A stretch of DNA of 7,202 nt from an uncultured Pirellula sp. (GCA_903837255.1 CAILTZ010000231.1:1-7202), one strand, 5' to 3'; positions 1 to 6,830 are shown, counted from the stretch's first letter. Translations and numbers: made by a program. The notes: a model not told the origin generated them from the sequence alone.

Positions 1-76
1 AGCACTCGATGGCCAGCTTGCGACGTTGGGGGGCTTTCGGGCGTTTTTGCTTTTCGGCTCGAATGCTTCGACTCAT
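1..76 (-). CDS. Unidentified protein, N-terminal fragment (runs off left edge)
   Basis: The minus strand reads ATG at 76-74 and stays open to the window edge, giving 25 codons: MSRSIRAEKQKRPKAP followed by QRRKLAIEC. The peptide is very basic (Lys/Arg about a third of residues), has no hydrophobic segment, and uses ordinary codons ending in C, G or A, which fits real coding sequence. No Shine-Dalgarno sequence precedes the ATG, which is also true of the clear genes here. The frame stays open for some distance upstream of this ATG, so the true start could lie further right. It would be transcribed in the same direction as the efflux operon but is separated from it by nearly 400 nt. I do not recognise the family from so short a piece, and it could still be a chance reading frame. 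Confidence 0.33.
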   Translation of the reverse strand, partial: MSRSIRAEKQKRPKAPQRRKLAIEC

Positions 77-464
77 GGAGTTGGACGTCGGATGATGGAG
101 TGTCGGGGACTTGGGAGCGGTCGAATGGTGGTTTAGGAAAATTGTGCCGATTAAGCGGCCCCTGATAGGATCTTATCGGGCGTTGCAAAGTCCAGGATTA
201 CGAGAAAAGCTGTCCCTTTTGGATATCTTTCGCGGGCTTAGGATTCCCGGGCAAGGCGATTTTTTCCAGTTTTGGGTGTTGATACGGGTGCAGACGGCCC
301 ATTTTGCTGGCTTTTTGGACCGCCCATGCACCGAAAATCGCGTCGTTTTTCGAGCTTCGCCCTGAAGCCGAACCGCAGTAGACGAACCTAAAGAACCGCC
401 AAACAAGAGAGAAAGCAGAAAATGCAGGGGGAAGCTGGGCGGTTGTTGCGTGATTATCCAGTTG
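77..464. other. Intergenic region, no convincing gene
   Basis: No reading frame here looks like protein. A minus-strand frame running from the 3' end of the RND gene to about 173 and a plus-strand frame at 111-365 both give low-quality peptides with no domain. Short dyads are visible: 161-167 with 174-180 (7 bp with one G-U, 6-nt loop), 354-358 with 364-368 (5 bp), and 394-400 with 438-444 (AACCGCC/GGCGGTT, 37-nt loop). The last lies just beyond the operon's stop codon and could help end transcription, but it lacks a compact loop and a clean T tract, so I do not call a terminator. The stretch 230-345 could be a dispersed repeat; this cannot be tested here. Confidence 0.5.
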
Positions 465-3400
465 CTATACGCTGTGGTTGCTCTCAATATTGATTTTCGG
501 CTGGACCAAATGATAGAGCACGGGAACGACAAACAAAGTCAAAAGTGCTGCGCTCGTCAAACCATACACGATCACGGTGGCCAACGGACGCTGGATATCG
601 GAACCTAAGCCTTGGGCCAAAGATGCCGGCAAGAGACCCAACACGGCTACCAGCGATGCGAGTAGAATTGGTCGTAAGCAATTGCGAGATCCGAGAATGA
701 TTGCATCTTGCAACTGTTGACCATTGGATTGAGACTCCGCAATGGAACGCACCATCAACACACCGTTCATGATCGAAACGCCAAATAAAGCAGCGAAACC
801 AACCGCGGTGGAAACATTGAAATTCATCGATCGAAAATACAGACCAAGGACTGCACCTACGAACGCAAAGGGGACGGAAGCCAGCAACAGGAGTGCCGCT
901 TTTTGAGATTTAAATGTCGCGTAAAGTAGAATGTAGATGAGAATAATGGTGATGGGCATCACAATCATAAAGTGCTGTTTGGCTCGCGTAAGATTTTCGA
1001 ACATCCCTAACCATGCGATGGTATATCCATCCGGAACCTTGATCTTCGAGCGAAATTCTCGTTGCGCATCCTCTACAAAACCCCCTTGATCTCGACCTTG
1101 AATATCGCATCGAACGGTCAGTCGCCTCACACCATCCTGCCTCGCGATGAGAGTCTGACCATCCTTGATCGTGATATCGGCGACCTGAGACAAAGGGACG
1201 GTTCGACCGTCCTGGGTGAAGACTGGGATTCTGCCGAGAGCCTCCGGCGAGGAAAGCCTGTCCCTGCTGAACCGTGCTACGATGTCGAAGCGACGTTCGC
1301 CTTCAAACAACTTGCCAATAGGTTGACCACCAATAGCCGTATTGATGATGTTCGTCACGTCCTGAATACGAACATTGTTTTGGGCGCATTTGGCACGATC
1401 CGGTGCGATGATCAGTTGCGGTTGAGGGCCTTCCTGTTCGATGCTTACATCAATGGCTCCCCGAACCGAGGCCAAGAGTTCTCGAGAACGTTCGGCTAAT
1501 TCTGCAAGAACCTTCGGATTGGCGCCCGAAATCTCGATGGCCAAATTAGCAGACGTGCCGTTGGTATCTTCTGTGACGCTATCGATGATTGGCTGGGTAA
1601 AATTGAATCGAGTCGTCGGGAATTCTCGACGAAGGCGTCGTCCGAGTTCCTGGATCAGGGCTTGTTTGTTGTCGAACTCTTTCCACTGCGACATCGGCTT
1701 GGGACCTATCATTGTCTCCAACCTGCTCGAGGGGAATGGATCGGTTCCGGAATCGTTCCGACCAGCTTGGCAGGACACGAAGGATACATCTTCGAATTCC
1801 AATGCAATTTCTCGAATGCGTTCAGCAAACTCACTGGTTTGTTCCAACGCGGTCCCCTCTGGGAAATTCGCTCGAACCCAAATCACACCTTCATCCATAT
1901 AAGGTAAGAACTCGAAGCCCAATCTTGGGACAATACGAACGGAGACAAATGCGACCAACAAGAGGCTGCAGGCCAGAACCAACCAACGCAGACGGAGTAA
2001 TTGGCCGACAATAAGTCCATACCGATGCGTCAGAAAGTCGAGAACGATATTGGTCGGTTCGCGATATCCCCTGGGGTACATGATCACAATCATTCCAGGG
2101 ACTACAAACAAGGCAAAAAAGAGAGCACCGATCAACGCATACGCCATGGTCAACGCCATCGGCCGAAACAACAGTCCTTCGATCCGCTGCAGGGACAGAA
2201 GGGGCAAATAGGCGATAATCACCATGATGACGGAGAAGAAGACGGGCAGGGCGATCTGGCTCGCAGCATGGAGTACGCGACGTTCGACGTTTTCTTGATT
2301 TCCTTCTTGCTTGCTCAATCGATGGGCGAGGTACTCCGCCATGATGATGGCACCATCGACAATGATTCCAAAATCGATGGCACCAATGGAGAGCAGTCCG
2401 ATCGGAATTTTTGTGAAGTACATCAGCACGAGAGCAAACAAGAGAGAAAAGGGGACAGTTGCCGCAACGAGAATTGCAATCGAAGGACGGCCAAAGAATA
2501 GTATCAACACAAGAAGAACTAGTGTGATACCCAGCGATACACTGTGAGCTACCGTCTCTAGTGTGGAGTCCACCAAAACTTGTCGATTGTAAAACGGAAC
2601 TAACCGAACTTCATCTGGCAAAAGATTGGTATTCAAATCATCCATCGCCAGTTGCACCGCTTTGAGAACTTCCGTTGGGTTCTCCCCTCGGCGCATCAGG
2701 ACGATTCCTTCGACCGATTCATGGACGTCATCCTTGCTGAAAATGCCCATCTGAACGGCGTGATCCAGTTTCACCCGACCGATATCTTTGAGAAAGATCC
2801 CAGTCCCTGAAACGGACTTAACAAACACATTCTGGATTTCCTGGATGTTCTCAACGGCGCCAGTGCCCCGGATAACGTACGAGGTTCCTCCTCGAATCAT
2901 GACGCTGCCGCCTGCCACGGAGTTGTTCACTTCGATGGCTTTGACGATATCTTCAAAAGTTAAATTGAATCGTTTCAATTGCTCGGGCACTAGTTCGATC
3001 GTGAACTGTTTCAAGAACCCGCCGAAATTCGAAACTTCAGCGACCCCCGAAGCCCGCATCAATCGCGGAATAACCATCCAATCATTGAGTTCGCGAAGAT
3101 GCATTAGGTCCGTCGAATCGTCTCCCACCAATTCATAACGATAGACTTCACCGTAAGCGGTCGCATAGGGTCCTAGTTCAGCGCTGGCACCCTCGGGAAG
3201 GTCGACCGATGCCAATTTCTCAAGCACTCGCTGCCTGGCCCAATATCCGTCGATACCCTCCTCAAAAACGAGCCGCACGTCGGACAGACCAAAGATCGTG
3301 CGGGATCGAATCGACTCCAGATTTGGCACGCTCCGCAGCGCGATCTCCAATGGAACAGTGACCTGGCGTTCCACTTCCTCGGTGGCTCGTCCAGGAAACG

Positions 3401-3551
3401 TCGTTCGGATTTGGACTACCTGTGCAGAGATGTCCGGATAGGCATCGATCGGTTGCTGAAAAAAAGCCCAGACGCCCAATCCGGCAATCGCGATACTGGC
3501 AATAAGAACAGTCCAACGGCGAGCGATGGCTAATTCGAGAAGCTTATTCAT
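465..3551 (-). CDS. czcA: CzcA-type heavy-metal efflux RND transporter, inner-membrane pump
   Basis: Proton-driven inner-membrane pump of the HME-RND family, which passes metal cations to the adaptor and outer-membrane channel. It has 1028 residues, a normal full length. The layout is typical: TM1 about 11-30, first periplasmic porter domain 31-335, TM2-TM6 about 336-490, TM7 about 521-540, second porter domain 541-855, TM8-TM12 about 858-1014. TM4 carries DFGIIVDGA with Asp393, Asp399 and Glu406, matching the proton-relay triad of C. metallidurans CzcA (Asp402, Asp408, Glu415); E. coli CusA keeps only part of it. By my ungapped alignment from memory, CusA's metal-binding Met573, Met623 and Met672 correspond to Arg560, Arg610 and Glu661. 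This argues against Cu(I)/Ag(I) and for a divalent metal such as Zn, Co, Cd or Ni, though the substrate is unproven. The ATG lies inside the end of the adaptor gene, suggesting coupled translation. The symbol marks family, not tested specificity. Confidence 0.93.
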   Translation of the reverse strand: MNKLLELAIARRWTVLIASIAIAGLGVWAFFQQPIDAYPDISAQVVQIRTTFPGRATEEVERQVTVPLEIALRSVPNLESIRSRTIFGLSDVRLVFEEGIDGYWARQRVLEKLASVDLPEGASAELGPYATAYGEVYRYELVGDDSTDLMHLRELNDWMVIPRLMRASGVAEVSNFGGFLKQFTIELVPEQLKRFNLTFEDIVKAIEVNNSVAGGSVMIRGGTSYVIRGTGAVENIQEIQNVFVKSVSGTGIFLKDIGRVKLDHAVQMGIFSKDDVHESVEGIVLMRRGENPTEVLKAVQLAMDDLNTNLLPDEVRLVPFYNRQVLVDSTLETVAHSVSLGITLVLLVLILFFGRPSIAILVAATVPFSLLFALVLMYFTKIPIGLLSIGAIDFGIIVDGAIIMAEYLAHRLSKQEGNQENVERRVLHAASQIALPVFFSVIMVIIAYLPLLSLQRIEGLLFRPMALTMAYALIGALFFALFVVPGMIVIMYPRGYREPTNIVLDFLTHRYGLIVGQLLRLRWLVLACSLLLVAFVSVRIVPRLGFEFLPYMDEGVIWVRANFPEGTALEQTSEFAERIREIALEFEDVSFVSCQAGRNDSGTDPFPSSRLETMIGPKPMSQWKEFDNKQALIQELGRRLRREFPTTRFNFTQPIIDSVTEDTNGTSANLAIEISGANPKVLAELAERSRELLASVRGAIDVSIEQEGPQPQLIIAPDRAKCAQNNVRIQDVTNIINTAIGGQPIGKLFEGERRFDIVARFSRDRLSSPEALGRIPVFTQDGRTVPLSQVADITIKDGQTLIARQDGVRRLTVRCDIQGRDQGGFVEDAQREFRSKIKVPDGYTIAWLGMFENLTRAKQHFMIVMPITIILIYILLYATFKSQKAALLLLASVPFAFVGAVLGLYFRSMNFNVSTAVGFAALFGVSIMNGVLMVRSIAESQSNGQQLQDAIILGSRNCLRPILLASLVAVLGLLPASLAQGLGSDIQRPLATVIVYGLTSAALLTLFVVPVLYHLVQPKINIESNHSV
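3544..3551 (-). promoter_or_regulatory. Stop/start overlap coupling adaptor and pump translation
   Basis: The minus strand reads ATGAATAA: the ATG starts the pump and the final TAA ends the adaptor, an 8-nt overlap in different frames. No Shine-Dalgarno-like sequence lies just upstream of the ATG (the preceding bases are pyrimidine-rich, ending CTCCAGTCC). Reinitiation by ribosomes finishing the adaptor is therefore the simplest way to start the pump and would keep the two subunits in ratio. The overlap is seen directly; coupling is inferred. Confidence 0.6.
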
Positions 3552-4752
3552 GGACTGGAGCGGTGGAAGGTTTGGCTAATGCACGCACGATCAAAGGTTT
3601 CAGCAGAATTGCATTCTTCCCAATCACGATATCCCCGTCGCTGATTCCGTTTTGAACTTCCACAATGGAATTGATTTGTTCGTGAACGTCAATCTTTTGA
3701 AATGCCAAATCGAGCCACTGCGAATCGCTATTTGATTGGTTGACAACCACAATCAGGTCGTCATTACCGATATGGAGGATGCTATCGGATGGAATTCGAA
3801 TGACTTGGCGAGGATCAGTCCCGACACCGATTCTTGCGAACATGCCAGGTCTCAGTAGATCTTGCGGATCCTTGAGAACAAACAGCAATCGCAATGTTCT
3901 TTGCTCGGCGTTGAGCACTGGAGACAACGACGAGACATTCCCTTGAAACTTGACATTGGGGAGACCATTGAACTCAGCCGAACACTGTTGGCCAATCGAG
4001 ACGAGACTGACGAGGGCTTCTGGGACTTCAGCAGTGACGATGTCGATGTCCGTCGGAGAGTCATCAAGCAAATTGGGATCGATTCCGAATTGCTGTAGCT
4101 TCAGGAATTCATTGTTCGATTGGCGCAGAACAGTTTTGAGCGCAACCTCACCGTCGAAGATGCTTTTCCTGTCCTCGATACGCGTCTGCAGAAGCAAAGT
4201 TTTGGTTTCCGAAAGGGATCGCTCGGTTTCGGTTCCCGACTTGACAAGCTTTTCAAGTCGGTCGATCGTGCGTTGAAGCCCAGACTCGCGAGTCTCCGCC
4301 AGTTCCTTGATCTGAGAAAGTTGCGTGTCCGCGAACGTGGCTTCTAATTGGGCCTTTTTCCACGCTGTATAGGAGTCTAGCAATTCGCCACTGCTGAACT
4401 GCCAGAACGGGCTGCCCATTTTATCCTGAGCCGGACGGCGGCAGGCAATGACGCGCCCGGAAGCTTGTAGCAACGGGGTGGTCGTCTCCTCGGGATGAAC
4501 GGAGACTCGTTCAAGTCGCTGCTGTAACGGAGAGTCGACAAGAACCCGAATCGAGTCACGATCGACGACATCCACCATCGGCTTGGGCGTGGCCGCTCTC
4601 AACGGGGATTTCGAATCCGAATGGGAATCAGGGGCGAACAATAACCAGGAAAGAGCCCCTCCGACCAAAAGAAGGGATACGAGAAATTGTGATCGGTCCC
4701 AAAACGATCGCCATCGACCGGTTTTTGTTTGGGAAGAGGAGTGGTCCAGCAT
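3544..4752 (-). CDS. RND efflux periplasmic adaptor (CzcB/HlyD family)
   Basis: Membrane-fusion subunit that joins the RND pump to the outer-membrane channel. It has 402 residues. A short basic N-terminus is followed by one hydrophobic segment at about 23-39, acting as membrane anchor or uncleaved signal. Then come a Pro/Ser-rich linker (40-60), a beta/lipoyl entry around 91-120, a helical hairpin at about 122-218 rich in Leu, Glu and Lys, the lipoyl exit and beta-barrel at about 235-310, and a membrane-proximal domain to the end. Diagnostic family stretches are NAEQRTLRLLFVL (281-293), LLRPGMFARIGV (299-310) and VEVQNGISDGDIVIG (364-378). There is no N-terminal YHCPMHP-like metal-binding domain and no Met-rich or His-rich tail. 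The first lipoyl half looks unusually short, with a WQFSSGELLDSY stretch (117-128) running almost directly into the hairpin. The ATG lies 9 nt after the TolC-like stop codon with no clear ribosome-binding site. Confidence 0.88.
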   Translation of the reverse strand: MLDHSSSQTKTGRWRSFWDRSQFLVSLLLVGGALSWLLFAPDSHSDSKSPLRAATPKPMVDVVDRDSIRVLVDSPLQQRLERVSVHPEETTTPLLQASGRVIACRRPAQDKMGSPFWQFSSGELLDSYTAWKKAQLEATFADTQLSQIKELAETRESGLQRTIDRLEKLVKSGTETERSLSETKTLLLQTRIEDRKSIFDGEVALKTVLRQSNNEFLKLQQFGIDPNLLDDSPTDIDIVTAEVPEALVSLVSIGQQCSAEFNGLPNVKFQGNVSSLSPVLNAEQRTLRLLFVLKDPQDLLRPGMFARIGVGTDPRQVIRIPSDSILHIGNDDLIVVVNQSNSDSQWLDLAFQKIDVHEQINSIVEVQNGISDGDIVIGKNAILLKPLIVRALAKPSTAPVHE

Positions 4753-4761
4753 CGTGAAAGT

Positions 4762-6246
4762 TCAGTCAGATAAAGGTGGATCCGGTGCCGCCTCCGGCAA
4801 CTCTTGGCCCAATACGCCAACCAGGCGATATCGAGCCTTCCAATAGTTTGCACGGGTGGTGTAGTACAAACTCAATGTGTCTCGGTACTTCTTCTGCGCA
4901 TCCAGAAGATCGATCAACGGACGACCGCCGGACTGAAAAGACTCAGAGATACTCTCGCGAACCTGCGATGCGAGTTTCAGTTGTTCATTGGCAACCGATT
5001 CCGCAACTGATTGAGCACCTTCCAATTGAGCAAGCGTGGCATTGATTTCCTCATCGATTGTAATTTGGAGGGACTCAATTTCCAACAGTGTTTGTCTTTG
5101 GATCGATGCGGCTTTGGCAATATTCCCTTGATTTCGATCGTGCACTGGCAAACTCATTGTCACCGACGCACCCCACGAGTTTGCGTCGGGGAAACCGATG
5201 GCCTTTTCCTGATATTGCCGAGTGTAACCGAGCGCGGGAGTAACGTGTGGCTTCGCCATACGTTGCTGTAAAAAAAGATTTTGCTCGGACTGCGTTGCTA
5301 GCCAACGAAGCCTCAAAATATCCGGGCGCGATGCAATCGCCACTTGGTAAGCCGTTGCGAAATCGATCAAATACCGCTCGGCAGGTTGTTCCAGATCGAA
5401 TTCAACAACGATCCCGCTAGCCAAGTCACTACGTCCCATCAGAGATGCAACACGTGCTTTGGCGATTCGCTGCTCTGCTCTCAGAATTGTAAGCTGCTGA
5501 CGAGCGGCTAATAAATCGATCCGAATCCGACTCAGATCGACAGCTGGTTTGCCTCCATCTTTTACGGCTTGTGCGGTCGCTTTCTCCAATTGCTCCAGGT
5601 TCTTGACAATCTCTTCGGCAGCTTTGGAAAGCTCTTGCGTTGCCACCAGCGTAAAGAAGGCGTCGCTCGCTTCAATGATGCGTCGTCGGATCACGTCTTC
5701 GTATTCGTACTGGGCGACGTGGATGCCGGCATGAGCAGTTTGCATGGCCGCAACCCGCTTGCCAAATAGGAACCAATCAATTGGATAACTGACAATGACG
5801 TCCTGTTGCGGTGGACCGCCTTGCTGGGTAACGGTAAAAGGACGTGTTAGTGGGAGCAACTGAGCGTCGGTGAATAGATCCGGATTGGGTAATAACGAAG
5901 TAGTTAACCAATCGGCACGGGCTTGCGATACGGATGCAAATTGAGCGGCCATGGCCGGATGTTCTCGGATGGCTGAATAGATAACTTGATTCAGCGACAA
6001 TTTCACCATGGGTTGCAGATTCGCGTCGGAAGGCTGACCTTCCAGCGGACCGCGTGGTTCTGGTTCGCTGAATCGGGAATCTGCGGATTCTTCGGCAGCC
6101 GATTCCACGATCAAATCTATCGCCGAACCACGTTCTATGGATGCTTTTCTAACCGTAGCGCAACCCCCGATCAGGTTTGGCAGCAACGCGATGCTCAGTG
6201 CGACCTGGAGCCGGCGAATTGATTTGGGGTTGGTTCCGGTTCGCAT
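4762..6246 (-). CDS. TolC-family outer-membrane efflux lipoprotein (CzcC-like)
   Basis: Outer-membrane channel of the tripartite pump and first gene of the operon. From the ATG at 6246 it has 494 residues, normal for the family. The N-terminus is a lipoprotein signal: basic n-region (MRTGTNPKSIRR), hydrophobic core, then LIGGC with Cys29 as the likely lipidated residue. An acidic, Pro-containing linker (about 45-75) leads to two repeats of the outer membrane efflux fold, rich in long helices. Family landmarks are SLLPNPDLF (117-125), WFLFGKR (158-164), LPVHDRNQGNIAKA (366-379) and GGRPLIDLLDAQKKYRD (440-456). The same frame extends upstream to a TTG at 6318, adding 24 polar residues before the signal peptide. 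I prefer the ATG because it places the charged n-region directly at the start. The gene sits 9 nt upstream of the adaptor, giving the czcCBA order. Confidence 0.88.
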   Translation of the reverse strand: MRTGTNPKSIRRLQVALSIALLPNLIGGCATVRKASIERGSAIDLIVESAAEESADSRFSEPEPRGPLEGQPSDANLQPMVKLSLNQVIYSAIREHPAMAAQFASVSQARADWLTTSLLPNPDLFTDAQLLPLTRPFTVTQQGGPPQQDVIVSYPIDWFLFGKRVAAMQTAHAGIHVAQYEYEDVIRRRIIEASDAFFTLVATQELSKAAEEIVKNLEQLEKATAQAVKDGGKPAVDLSRIRIDLLAARQQLTILRAEQRIAKARVASLMGRSDLASGIVVEFDLEQPAERYLIDFATAYQVAIASRPDILRLRWLATQSEQNLFLQQRMAKPHVTPALGYTRQYQEKAIGFPDANSWGASVTMSLPVHDRNQGNIAKAASIQRQTLLEIESLQITIDEEINATLAQLEGAQSVAESVANEQLKLASQVRESISESFQSGGRPLIDLLDAQKKYRDTLSLYYTTRANYWKARYRLVGVLGQELPEAAPDPPLSD

Positions 6247-6430
6247 CTGATCACTTTTTGAAACGGCCGAGTTAGCGGCATAATCGCTACTAACCTCCCA
6301 TTTATCGGGACCGGACAACTTGACATCCCAGGAAACCTTCGTTCAATCATCGCAATTTCCGCAATCGGAGCAACTATTCTTCGCTAGCATTCAAAAAAGC
6401 GTCTCTAGGATGCTTCTCGGTCAATCGGCG

Positions 6431-6459
6431 CGAAAAAGGTGCCAGGCACGAAAAAAGTG
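6431..6459. repeat. Small palindrome inside an 11-nt direct repeat
   Basis: GTGCCAGGCAC at 6439-6449 is a palindrome with a single central base. It is framed by two copies of an 11-mer differing at one position: CGAAAAAGGTG (6431-6441) and CGAAAAAAGTG (6449-6459). The copies are offset by 18 nt. I have an unverified impression that GGTGCCAGGCACC-like palindromes next to A/T runs recur between genes in planctomycetes. It could be a dispersed intergenic repeat or a regulator binding site. Confidence 0.5.
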
Positions 6460-6494
6460 GTGTATCAGCTTTGTTAATCCCGGACCGCTTTTGG

Positions 6495-6516
6495 ACGCTG
6501 ATGGAACGCTAATGGA
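6495..6516. repeat. Tandem 11-nt duplication
   Basis: ACGCTGATGGA (6495-6505) is followed at once by ACGCTAATGGA (6506-6516), identical except at one base. No protein or site function is apparent. It lies between the palindrome and the 9-nt tandem array and appears to belong to the same repeat-prone stretch. Confidence 0.55.
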
Positions 6517-6550
6517 AGAATCAAATTCCACCAAGTCAACTATGTCCGCT

Positions 6551-6586
6551 GTCAACACAGTCAATCCAGTCAACACCGTCAAGACT
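6551..6586. repeat. Four tandem 9-nt units containing GTCAA
   Basis: Four adjacent 9-mers begin with the same five bases: GTCAACACA, GTCAATCCA, GTCAACACC and GTCAAGACT. Read on the operon strand this puts TTGAC every 9 nt, roughly 270-340 nt upstream of the TolC-like start. A 9-nt period keeps reading frame, so both strands give repetitive open peptides here (Val-Asn-Thr-like on plus, Val-Leu-Thr-like on minus). This explains the open frames without a gene. It is a short minisatellite or possibly a direct-repeat operator. Confidence 0.65.
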
Positions 6587-6683
6587 GCCCACAAAGCCAG
6601 GAGCAAACCACGTGCAATGGGAGCTCCCGATGGAGTGCCGATTGCCTGCTGGCTCGCATCCAATGGCACAAGAATGGCCAGCC

Positions 6684-6702
6684 TTAGATTTTCCTAATCT
6701 AA
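6684..6702. repeat. 7-bp dyad upstream of the plus-strand promoter
   Basis: TTAGATT (6684-6690) and AATCTAA (6696-6702) are perfect inverted copies separated by TTCCT. The centre lies about 50 nt upstream of the consensus -10 at 6739. It is A/T-rich with no T run after it, so it resembles an operator more than a terminator. Function is inferred only. Confidence 0.4.
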
Positions 6703-6738
6703 ACATGACCCGTCGGAGAAATATCCTCCTGGACCGCG

Positions 6739-6744
6739 TATAAT
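6739..6744 (+). promoter_or_regulatory. Consensus -10 box (TATAAT) for the DUF3857-like gene
   Basis: TATAAT occurs in the context CGCGTATAATTTCC, 115 nt upstream of the plus-strand ATG. No recognisable -35 hexamer lies 16-18 nt upstream (the bases there are GAGAAAT-like), and there is no extended TGn. An activator might compensate. A start site near 6751 would give a leader of roughly 110 nt containing the inverted repeats at 6774-6830. Confidence 0.45.
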
Positions 6745-6773
6745 TTCCGCCAGTCTAAATATTCAACCTGATC

Positions 6774-6830
6774 CCACGCCTTCGACGCAGATGATCCAGT
6801 CGAGGATTATCTCCTCGCGGGAGGGCGTGG
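6774..6830 (+). ncRNA. Possible structured 5' leader with alternative hairpins
   Basis: In RNA from the promoter at 6739, bases 6774-6783 can pair with 6821-6830 over 10 bp (one G-U). Inside this stem two hairpins compete. Hairpin A pairs 6790-6797 with 6804-6811 (8 bp, one G-U, loop AGUCGA). Hairpin B pairs 6801-6806 with 6812-6817 (CGAGGA/UCCUCG, loop UUAUC). They share 6804-6806, so both cannot form at once. No U tract follows, so this does not look like an intrinsic terminator, and it matches no riboswitch I know. The pairings are real; a biological role is speculation. Confidence 0.3.

Noticed and set aside
1..165. Plus-strand frame open from the left edge
   Set aside because: The peptide is rich in Trp, Gly and Ser with no family resemblance; the opposite strand offers a better partial gene start.
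161..180. Hairpin CCTGATA/TATCGGG as an operator or terminator
   Set aside because: It is short, contains a G-U pair, has no T run, and has no clear gene it would serve.
394..444. Inverted repeat AACCGCC/GGCGGTT after the operon's stop codon as a terminator
   Set aside because: The stem is only 7 bp with a 37-nt loop and is not followed by a proper T tract on the minus strand.
173..532. Minus-strand frame of 119 codons overlapping the 3' end of the pump gene
   Set aside because: It overlaps the pump's coding end in another frame, has no recognisable domain, and its composition (Ser, Arg, Lys, Trp scattered) looks like translated noncoding DNA.
1062..2547. Several plus-strand frames of 78-166 codons opposite the pump gene
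   Set aside because: They are antisense shadows of a strongly supported RND gene, caused by its codon bias, and show no domains.
3544..6246. Assignment of the operon as a Cus copper/silver system
   Set aside because: The pump lacks the CusA methionine triad and has the CzcA-type DFGxxVDGA relay motif, the adaptor lacks Met-rich segments, and no CusF-like gene is present.
6421..6669. Minus-strand frame of 82 codons with a hydrophobic stretch, possibly a small membrane protein
   Set aside because: The hydrophobic segment (LTVLTGLTVLT) is the translation of the 9-nt tandem repeat, and the rest has no conserved look.
6320..6697. Plus-strand frame of 125 codons in the divergent intergenic region
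   Set aside because: No family match; the central part is Val-Asn-Thr repetition produced by the 9-nt tandem repeat, and no ribosome-binding site or signal is evident.
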